In this document: positions 12,838 through 19,180 of the stretch, in pieces
Layout: every line of letters begins with the position of its first letter
How positions within the stretch are numbered: the first letter of the stretch is position 1
Assembly (NCBI GenBank): GCA_013697015.1
Contig: JACCXL010000250.1
Location: 1 to 21,187 of the forward strand
Source: Chthoniobacterales bacterium
Lineage (GTDB): Bacteria; Verrucomicrobiota; Verrucomicrobiia; Chthoniobacterales; UBA10450
DNA length: 21,187 nt
Direction: 5' to 3'
Program-made: the position numbers and the translations under genes
Notes under the pieces: generated by a model
Told to the model about the DNA's origin: nothing
The model's input: only the letters and a program-made list of their open reading frames with translations
Database searches by the model: none

Positions 12838-15357
12838 ATGTTCCCGTTCTCGCGCTGGATCGCCACGACGTTGTCCATGATCGCCTGGATGGCGTACCCG
12901 GGGTGCGCTCATGCTACTGAAACCGCCGCCCCGATGATGCCGGAGCCGATGAACACCGCCGAAATTCAGCTCGCGCTGCAAAAGCTGAATGTGCTCGGTC
13001 GCGTTCTCTATCTGGCCGCGCATCCGGACGACGAAAACACGAATCTAATGGCGCTCTGGGCGAACGGTTCGCTCTATGACGCCGGATACCTGTCCGTGAC
13101 GCGCGGAGACGGCGGACAGAATCTCATCGGTCCGGAGTTGCGCGAACGGCTCGGAGTCATTCGCACGCAAGAGTTACTGGCCGCGCGCCGTCTCGATCAC
13201 GCCCGCCAGTTTTTCACGCGCGCGGTCGATTTCGGTTTTTCCAAAAACGCGGACGAAACGCTGCGCCTCTGGGATCGCGACAAAATTCTGGCCGATATTG
13301 TCTGGGTGATCCGCAGATTCCGACCGGACGTGATCGTCACGCGCTTCAGCCCTGTGGACACGATGACACACGGTCACCACACCGCCGCGGCCATTCTCGC
13401 GCAGGAGGCGTTCAAGGCGGCCGCTGATCCAACACGTTTTCAAGAACAGCTGGCGCTAGTGAAAGTCTGGCAACCGAAACGGCTGGTTTGGAACACGTCG
13501 CCCTTCTTTTTCCAGAACCGCAATCAACCGTTCGATCCTGCCGGTCTCGCGACTGTGGAAGCGGGCGGCTACAATTCACTGCTCGGGAAAGCATTCACCG
13601 AGATCGCCGCCGCCAGTCTCAGCATGCACAAAAGCCAGGGAGTTGGCAGTCCGCCGCGCCGCGGAGCGCGCAAAGAATATTTCAAGCTGCTCGAGGGCGC
13701 GCCCATGACGAACGGGCCGCTCGAGGGAATCGATACGAGCTGGGCGCGCGTGCCGAGTGCACAAGCAATCTCAGAGAAGGTCCGGGAATTGATCGCAACA
13801 TTCGCGCCCGCGGATCCAGCCGCGTCCGTTCCGAAGCTGTTGGAGCTTCGGCGCGCTCTCGCACCATCGTCCGATGAATGGGCCGTGACGAAGCGAGCGG
13901 AGGTGGATGCGATCATCGCGGCCTGCGCCGGCCTGCACGTCGAGAGTTCCACCGGCAGCGCGGCCGTGACGCCAGGCCAGTCGTTGCCGATAAAACTTGA
14001 AGCGATCAATCGTTCCGCGGTCCCGGCGAAACTGCTGCGTGCGCGAACACCGGTTTCTGGCGAAGCGCTGCAGATCGATGCGCCCCTGAATCGCGATGAG
14101 CTTGTGACGAAGGAGCTGGGCCCGACCGTTCCCAGTAACGCCGGCTATTCGCAGCCTTATTGGCTCAGCAAACCGGCAATGGTCGGCACCTTCACGGTTG
14201 AAAATCAGCAACTGATCGGGCTCGCGGAAAATCCGCCGGCCTTTCCGGTGGAAGTAACGTTGCAAATCGGGGACGAGGAGCTGCGCTATACCGTCGACAC
14301 GAAACTCCGCACGGTAGATCCGGTGGCGGGCGAATTGAGACAGCCGCTCGTGATCGCGCCTCCGGTGTTCGCAAATCTATCGAACCCGGTCTTTGTTTTT
14401 GGGGACGAGAAACCGAAGTCGGTTCAGGTGCGCGTCACTGCCTCGGCCGCTGCGGTGCGCGGTGCGCTTCGACTGCAAGCGCCGCCAAAATGGCGCGTCG
14501 AACCCGCCTCAGTGCCGATCGAATTGGAAAGCGCGGAAGCCGAAACCGTCGCGACATTCACGGTTACACCGCCGGCCAGCTTGGGCGAAGGCACGCTGCG
14601 CGCCATCGCGACGGTCAGCGGACAGGAATACTCCTTCGCACGCGAGCGCATCAATTATCCACATATCGGGCTTCAGACCCTCATGCCTCCGGCGGAAGCG
14701 AAAATCGTGCGCGCCGATATTCGCAAAAGAGGCGAGCTCATCGGCTACATCGCAGGGGCAGGGGATGAGATCCCGCAGAGCCTCCAGCAGATTGGTTATA
14801 ACGTGAAGGTGCTGGAGGCGAGCGAGGTCCAGGCGGGGAATCTGGCACGCTACGACGCGGTCGTGCTTGGTATCCGCGCTTATAACACGCAGGACCGGAT
14901 CACGAAGTGGCGGCCGGAGTTGCTTGAGTACGTCAAGGCTGGCGGCGTAGTCGTGGTGCAGTACAACACGACGGCGGACTTGAAGACGAAAGACATCGGT
15001 CCTTATCCGCTGGAGATCTCGCGTGATCGCGTCACCGATGAAAACGCCGAGGTGCGAATTCTTGCGCCAGATCATCCGTTGCTGAACACGCCCAACAAAA
15101 TCAGCGCCGAAGATTTCAAAGGCTGGGTGCAGGAGCGCGGCCTTTACTTCCCAAATAAATGGGACCCGGCGTGGACGCCGCTTCTATCCTGCAACGATCC
15201 CGGCGAGAAGCCGGCGAATGGCGGATTGCTCGTGGCGAAATCCGGCCAGGGCTACTTCGTTTACACTGGCTACTCGTGGTTCCGGCAACTGCCCGCGGGC
15301 GTTCCAGGTGCGTATCGTCTCTTTGCGAACATGGTTTCGCTGCGTGACGCGAAATGA
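12838..15357 (+). CDS. Large exported PIG-L (LmbE-like) deacetylase with C-terminal GATase/ThuA-like domain
   Basis: The 839-residue protein has a signal peptide ending near CAHA (residues 1-26). Its PIG-L domain shows VLYLAAHPDDENTNLMALW with AHPDDE at 61-66 and HGHH at 178-181; His 62, Asp 65 and a His of the second motif would bind zinc. PIG-L enzymes remove N-acetyl groups from GlcNAc-type sugars. The middle (about 370-640) is beta-rich. The end (about 665-839, from GYIAGAGDEIPQSLQQIGY, with YDAVVLGIRAYNT and GGVVVVQYN) resembles a class I amidotransferase/ThuA-like fold. This architecture is known beside SSS symporters in Bacteroidota. Export makes it an unlikely BshB, which acts in the cytosol. 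No Shine-Dalgarno is seen before ATG 12838. Its stop overlaps the next start as ATGA. The real substrate is unknown. Confidence 0.87.
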   Translation: MFPFSRWIATTLSMIAWMAYPGCAHATETAAPMMPEPMNTAEIQLALQKLNVLGRVLYLAAHPDDENTNLMALWANGSLYDAGYLSVTRGDGGQNLIGPELRERLGVIRTQELLAARRLDHARQFFTRAVDFGFSKNADETLRLWDRDKILADIVWVIRRFRPDVIVTRFSPVDTMTHGHHTAAAILAQEAFKAAADPTRFQEQLALVKVWQPKRLVWNTSPFFFQNRNQPFDPAGLATVEAGGYNSLLGKAFTEIAAASLSMHKSQGVGSPPRRGARKEYFKLLEGAPMTNGPLEGIDTSWARVPSAQAISEKVRELIATFAPADPAASVPKLLELRRALAPSSDEWAVTKRAEVDAIIAACAGLHVESSTGSAAVTPGQSLPIKLEAINRSAVPAKLLRARTPVSGEALQIDAPLNRDELVTKELGPTVPSNAGYSQPYWLSKPAMVGTFTVENQQLIGLAENPPAFPVEVTLQIGDEELRYTVDTKLRTVDPVAGELRQPLVIAPPVFANLSNPVFVFGDEKPKSVQVRVTASAAAVRGALRLQAPPKWRVEPASVPIELESAEAETVATFTVTPPASLGEGTLRAIATVSGQEYSFARERINYPHIGLQTLMPPAEAKIVRADIRKRGELIGYIAGAGDEIPQSLQQIGYNVKVLEASEVQAGNLARYDAVVLGIRAYNTQDRITKWRPELLEYVKAGGVVVVQYNTTADLKTKDIGPYPLEISRDRVTDENAEVRILAPDHPLLNTPNKISAEDFKGWVQERGLYFPNKWDPAWTPLLSCNDPGEKPANGGLLVAKSGQGYFVYTGYSWFRQLPAGVPGAYRLFANMVSLRDAK

Positions 15358-15473
15358 GCGACGAAGACGAAGCGCCACCCTTCGGTAGTTGGCGCAACGC
15401 GTACGGCTTCGCGCTCTTGCTCTTCGCGATCGAAGTCACGCTGCTCTACGCGTTTACGCTTCGGTTTTCGTGA
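15354..15473 (+). CDS. 39-residue single-helix membrane microprotein
   Basis: ATG 15354 overlaps the PIG-L stop as ATGA, and the TGA stop at 15471-15473 overlaps the GTG start of the symporter as GTGA. The product starts MSDEDEAPPFGSWRNAYGFA and continues LLLFAIEVTLLYAFTLRFS. It has an acidic, proline-containing head of about 13 residues and one hydrophobic helix at about 17-36, ending in a basic RFS. The acidic head and basic tail suggest that the tail faces the cytoplasm, but this is only a rule-of-thumb reading. Overlap with both neighbours at four bases each is strong evidence that it is translated. Tiny membrane partners are known for some SSS-family transporters, such as YhdT beside PanF, so a symporter accessory subunit is a fair guess. 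I know no named family for it. Confidence 0.7.
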   Translation: MSDEDEAPPFGSWRNAYGFALLLFAIEVTLLYAFTLRFS

Positions 15474-17143
15474 ATCGGCTCGATTACTTCGTCCTCGTCG
15501 CGACGATCCTCGCGATCCCGCTCTACGGGCTGTGGCGGACCCGCGGAAACGCCAGCCTCGGTCAATATCTGAAGGGCGACCAGAGCATCCGCTGGGGCAC
15601 GATTGGCTTGTCGGTGCTCGCGACCCAAGCCGGCCCGATCACATTTCTCTCGATGCCAGGACAAGCTTACGAGAGCGGCATCGGTTTCATCCAAAACTAC
15701 TTCGGGCAACCCTTCGCGCTCATAGCCGTCTGCGCGATTTTTGTTCCGATCTATCAACGGCTCAAGGTCTACACGGCGTATGAATACCTTGGGCAACGCT
15801 TCGATCAGAAGACGCGGTTGCTCGGCGCGTTTTTGTTTTTGATCCAGCGCGGTCTCGCCGCGGGCATCACGATTTACGCTCCCGCGATTATTTTGTCGGC
15901 GTTGCTCGGATGGCGCCTGAATCTGACCATCTGGCTGGCGGGAGGATTGGTCATTGCTTACACCGTTTTCGGCGGCACCAAGATCGTCAGCCTCACGCAG
16001 CGTTACCAGATTCTTGTCATTTTCGTTGGAATGGCGCTGGCGTTTGTGATCGCAGTGCATCGTTTGCCTAACGACCTCACCTTCGGCAGCGCTCTTTCGC
16101 TCGCCGGTAAAATGGGAAAACTGCAGGCCGTGGATTTCTCCTTTAATCCCGATAAACGCTACACCTTTTGGTCCGGCATCCTCGGTGGATTCTTCCTCGC
16201 TCTCTCTTATTTCGGCACTGACCAGTCGCAGGTCCAACGTTACCTCGCCGGCAGTTCCGTGGCGGCGAGCCGGCTCGGGCTCCTCTTCAACGCCGTTGTC
16301 AAAGTCCCGATGCAGTTTCTGATCCTGCTTCTCGGCGCGATGGTCTTTCTGTTCTACCAGTTCGAGAAGCCGCCGCTGTATTTCAATCAGCCGGCCTACC
16401 AGCGCGCCATCGAGCGCGGCTTTGGCCCGCAACTGACCGCCTTGCAGACGCAGTTCGATGACGTCTTCACGCGTAAGCGAGATACCATTCGCACTCTCTC
16501 CGCCAATCCCGCAGCCATCGCGCAGGTCCAGCGACTCGACGCGCAGGCTCGACAGCTCCGCGACAACACCGGAAAAATTCTCGTGCAAGCGGGCGCCAGC
16601 CCGAAAAGCAAGGACTCGGATTACGTCTTTATTACTTTTGTCCTCCATCACCTCCCCCACGGTGTCGTTGGTTTGCTCGTCGCGGTAATTTTCTGCGCCA
16701 CGATGTCGGCGACCGCTGCAACCCTCAATGCGCTCGGTTCCACGACGGCGATCGATTTCTACCGACCACTCGTTAGGCGGGAGGCCAGCGATCATCACTA
16801 CGTTGTCGCGACCCAGGTTCTCACCGCGGCCTGGGGCCTGGTCGCGATCGCTGTCGCTTCGTTCGCAAATTTGGTCGAGAATCTGATCGAGGCGGGAAAC
16901 ATCCTGGGCTCTGTTTTCTACGGCAGCATTCTCGGGTTATTTCTGGTTGCCTTCTTCATGCGCCACGTCCGTGGATCAGCCGTCTTTTTCGCGGCCTTGG
17001 GCGCGCAGGCGTTGGTTTTCGTGCTCTTCGCCACCCTCAGCATCAGTTACCTGTGGTATAACGTGATCGGTTGCGCAGCCGTTCTCGTCTTTGCGGCGCT
17101 CCTGCAACAGACGTTGTTCCGCGATCAAAGTCGGCCGGCGTAA
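15470..17143 (+). CDS. Sodium:solute symporter (SSS family)
   Basis: The 557-residue protein is a multi-helix sodium-coupled symporter. It has about 13 hydrophobic segments, beginning with DYFVLVATILAIPLYGLW. SSS landmarks include GDQSIRWGTIGLSVLATQAG in helix two, TAYEYLGQRF, GGTKIVSLTQRYQILVIF, LSYFGTDQSQVQRYLAG, and ATMSATAATLNALGSTTAID. A hydrophilic insertion of about 85 residues (about 308-395, with FTRKRDTIRTLSANPAA) lies between two helices. The GTG at 15470 is preferred because it forms a GTGA overlap with the stop of the microprotein; the frame also stays open to an upstream ATG at 15389, which would add 27 residues lying inside the microprotein gene. The substrate cannot be read from the sequence. 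The next gene starts six bases after the stop. Confidence 0.9.
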   Translation: MNRLDYFVLVATILAIPLYGLWRTRGNASLGQYLKGDQSIRWGTIGLSVLATQAGPITFLSMPGQAYESGIGFIQNYFGQPFALIAVCAIFVPIYQRLKVYTAYEYLGQRFDQKTRLLGAFLFLIQRGLAAGITIYAPAIILSALLGWRLNLTIWLAGGLVIAYTVFGGTKIVSLTQRYQILVIFVGMALAFVIAVHRLPNDLTFGSALSLAGKMGKLQAVDFSFNPDKRYTFWSGILGGFFLALSYFGTDQSQVQRYLAGSSVAASRLGLLFNAVVKVPMQFLILLLGAMVFLFYQFEKPPLYFNQPAYQRAIERGFGPQLTALQTQFDDVFTRKRDTIRTLSANPAAIAQVQRLDAQARQLRDNTGKILVQAGASPKSKDSDYVFITFVLHHLPHGVVGLLVAVIFCATMSATAATLNALGSTTAIDFYRPLVRREASDHHYVVATQVLTAAWGLVAIAVASFANLVENLIEAGNILGSVFYGSILGLFLVAFFMRHVRGSAVFFAALGAQALVFVLFATLSISYLWYNVIGCAAVLVFAALLQQTLFRDQSRPA

Positions 17144-17149
17144 CGACAA

Positions 17150-17917
17150 ATGGGCGAGCCGATTATCTGCTTCGGACAACAGCCGTGCGGTTTTTTTCCG
17201 AAGCGGTTCCTCTACGCCAAAATCATTACGGCGCGTCGGCTGCAGCAGGAAATCGGAGGCAAGATCGTGTTCTTCTTGCACGATAGCGACCATGATCCGC
17301 GCGAGACAATCACGGTCCTGAACGAGCGACACACCGGACGCTCGGACGCTTTGAATTTTCAATTCGCGAACAAGGTGCAGAAACAGTTTTCGCCGCTCTA
17401 TGCCAAGCGCGTTTTACCGGAATGGCAGGCAAATATGACGCGGCAACTGCCCAATTACGTGCCGCCTGAACTGGTCGATCATTTCCGAGCAATCGCCCCG
17501 ACAAATGTCGCCGACTTCTGCCACGATCTTTACGCGCGCATGGGTTTGTTGGAAGGCATCCGGACGGAGCGGTCGAGCGATCCGGAATTCAGGAAACGCG
17601 CCGCTCGCATCGACGATTACTTCGTGGACGTATCGTGGCAAGGCGAAGTTGTGCGGGCGCGATTTCGCGATGGCAAGCTGCTCCTGCACAAGGGCGGAGA
17701 TCGCTTCATCGAGCTTCCGATGGAGGAACACGATTCGACGCAAATCAGCCCGACACGTGAGACACGCCTGCGCTGGATGCAATCGGTCGTCGGCTGCACG
17801 CATTACGTCGCCGGCGCGGGCGAGCGTCAGTATCTGAACGAAGCCGACGCGCCGGACGTGAGATTTGTCCCCCGCGCCGAGATCGCGGATCCGGAGAAAG
17901 CGTATATTGGCGACTGA
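17150..17917 (+). CDS. Short BshC-like protein (possible mini bacillithiol synthase)
   Basis: BshC adds cysteine to glucosaminyl-malate, the last step of bacillithiol synthesis, and is normally about 540 residues. This protein has 255 but keeps the order of BshC landmarks. PIICFGQQ at 4-11 matches the GGQQAGL segment, then YAKIITARRLQQ fits the following helix, and IVFFLHDSDHD at 39-49 fits the strand ending in EDHD. ADFCHDLYARMGLLEG at 121-136 fits the DFF-x-x-L-x-x-x-L helix, and THYVAGAGERQYLNEA at 217-232 followed by VRFVPR fits AFIAGPGE-x-x-YW and PPVMPR. Missing are about 85 N-terminal residues, parts of the middle and the roughly 130-residue C-terminal coiled coil. It overlaps bshA as TGATG, so the two are translated together. 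The comparison to BshC is from memory; the family call is an inference supported by the operon. Confidence 0.6.
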   Translation: MGEPIICFGQQPCGFFPKRFLYAKIITARRLQQEIGGKIVFFLHDSDHDPRETITVLNERHTGRSDALNFQFANKVQKQFSPLYAKRVLPEWQANMTRQLPNYVPPELVDHFRAIAPTNVADFCHDLYARMGLLEGIRTERSSDPEFRKRAARIDDYFVDVSWQGEVVRARFRDGKLLLHKGGDRFIELPMEEHDSTQISPTRETRLRWMQSVVGCTHYVAGAGERQYLNEADAPDVRFVPRAEIADPEKAYIGD

Positions 17918-19074
17918 TGGAAGGGCGGCCGCTTCGGATTGGAATCACCTGTTTCCCGTTGATCGGGGGAAGCGGGATTCTTGCGACGGCGCTCGGAGTG
18001 GAGCTGGCCGCGCGCGGACACGAAGTTCATTTCTTCAGCTACGCGCAACCGGTGCGGCTCGATTTATCGCTGCCGCGAATTCACTTCCACGAGGTCGCCG
18101 TCGGCGAACACAGCTTGTTTCCTTGTCCGGATTACACCTTGCCGCTGGCTGTCCGTATGGCCGAGATCGGCGCGGTCAATCGCCTGGACATCTTCCACGC
18201 GCACTATGCCGTTCCGCATGCGATCGCGGCGTTCCTCGCCAGAGAGATGATCGGCGAGGGCGCACCCAAAATCGTCACGACGCTGCACGGCACGGACACG
18301 ACGTTGCTCGGACAGCATGCTGATTACCGCGCCGCGATCGAGTTCGCGCTGATCCATTCGAACGCGGTCACCACCGTGTCGCAAAGCTTGCGAGAACAGA
18401 CGGAAGCGATCTTCCGCCTGGACCGCGAGATCGACGTGATTCCGAACTTCTTCACGCCGCGGCCTCTGGCCAAGAGTCGAGCGCAAGTGCGCCAGGAGCT
18501 AGGCGTTGGCGGTGAGTTTCTCGTCGTGCACATGTCGAATCTGCGGCCCACGAAGCGGATCGACTTTTTGTTGCGCGTCATTGCCAACGCACGGCAGCGC
18601 GAGAAGATCCGGCTGCTCGTTGTGGCCGGTGATTCGTTTGGACCCTACGAGACGCTTGTGCACGAACTCGGGCTTTCGGAGCACATCATCGTGAAGGAGA
18701 ACGACTCGCGGATTGAAGAATACCTCGACGCCGGCGACGCCGGTCTTTACACGTCCGAGAACGAAAGCTTTGGGCTGAGCATTCTCGAGACGCTTTTCGC
18801 CGGTAAACCGGTGCTCGCCTTTCGGATTGGCGGCATTCCTGAGGTGGTCGGCGACGCCGGATGTTTGTATGAATTTGGGGACCTCGCTGGGATGGCGACC
18901 GGACTTGACTCCCTGATCGAACAGCCCTCACGCGCCGCCAGGATTGGACAACTCGGCCAGGCGCGGGCCCTGGATCATTTCACGGCCAGGCACGTCGTGC
19001 CGCGCTATGAGCAATTGTATCGCAGCGTATTGGCGGATGCGCGGCCCAAGGCCAGGGCTGGAGCACCGAGCTAA
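17917..19074 (+). CDS. bshA: N-acetyl-alpha-D-glucosaminyl L-malate synthase (BshA, GT4 family)
   Basis: BshA joins UDP-GlcNAc to L-malate, the first step of bacillithiol synthesis in the cytosol. The 385-residue protein is a GT-B fold glycosyltransferase of the usual size. It has IGITCFPLIGGSG at 8-20, HEVHFF, IHFHEVAV, DIFHAHYAVPHAI at 91-103, IVTTLHGTDTTLLG at 119-132, HMSNLRPTKRID at 205-216, and the GT4 acidic motif ENESFGLSILE at 281-291, where two Glu are seven residues apart. GGIPEV at 305-310 follows. These segments match the BshA subgroup closely, including the malate-site region near THGTD-like HGTD. The ATG at 17917 overlaps the preceding TGA. No bshB is seen next to it; it could be elsewhere on the chromosome. 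Confidence 0.9.
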   Translation: MEGRPLRIGITCFPLIGGSGILATALGVELAARGHEVHFFSYAQPVRLDLSLPRIHFHEVAVGEHSLFPCPDYTLPLAVRMAEIGAVNRLDIFHAHYAVPHAIAAFLAREMIGEGAPKIVTTLHGTDTTLLGQHADYRAAIEFALIHSNAVTTVSQSLREQTEAIFRLDREIDVIPNFFTPRPLAKSRAQVRQELGVGGEFLVVHMSNLRPTKRIDFLLRVIANARQREKIRLLVVAGDSFGPYETLVHELGLSEHIIVKENDSRIEEYLDAGDAGLYTSENESFGLSILETLFAGKPVLAFRIGGIPEVVGDAGCLYEFGDLAGMATGLDSLIEQPSRAARIGQLGQARALDHFTARHVVPRYEQLYRSVLADARPKARAGAPS

Positions 19075-19101
19075 ATCGTCGTCCCGACCGCTTCGGATGA
19101 T

Positions 19102-19121
19102 CCGTTTGCACTGGTAAACGG
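19102..19121 (+). repeat. Short inverted repeat after bshA
   Basis: CCGTTT (19102-19107), loop GCACTGGT, AAACGG (19116-19121) is a perfect 6-bp stem about 27 bp after the bshA stop. No T-tract follows, so it would be at best a weak terminator of the bsh operon. The position between two transcription units is the only support. Confidence 0.3.
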
Positions 19122-19180
19122 CGCAAATTGACTGAGATTCAGACGGACATCCTTGGTTGCTCCGATACTATCTGCCGCCC

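Noticed and set aside
12838..15357. The PIG-L protein as BshB of the bacillithiol pathway
   Set aside because: It has a signal peptide, is nearly four times longer than BshB and carries extra domains, so a cytosolic role is unlikely.
15446..16798. A 450-codon open frame on the minus strand
   Set aside because: It lies wholly antisense to the sodium symporter and the microprotein. The product is a charged, Glu/Arg-rich sequence of the kind produced opposite a membrane protein in GC-rich DNA, with no family motif.
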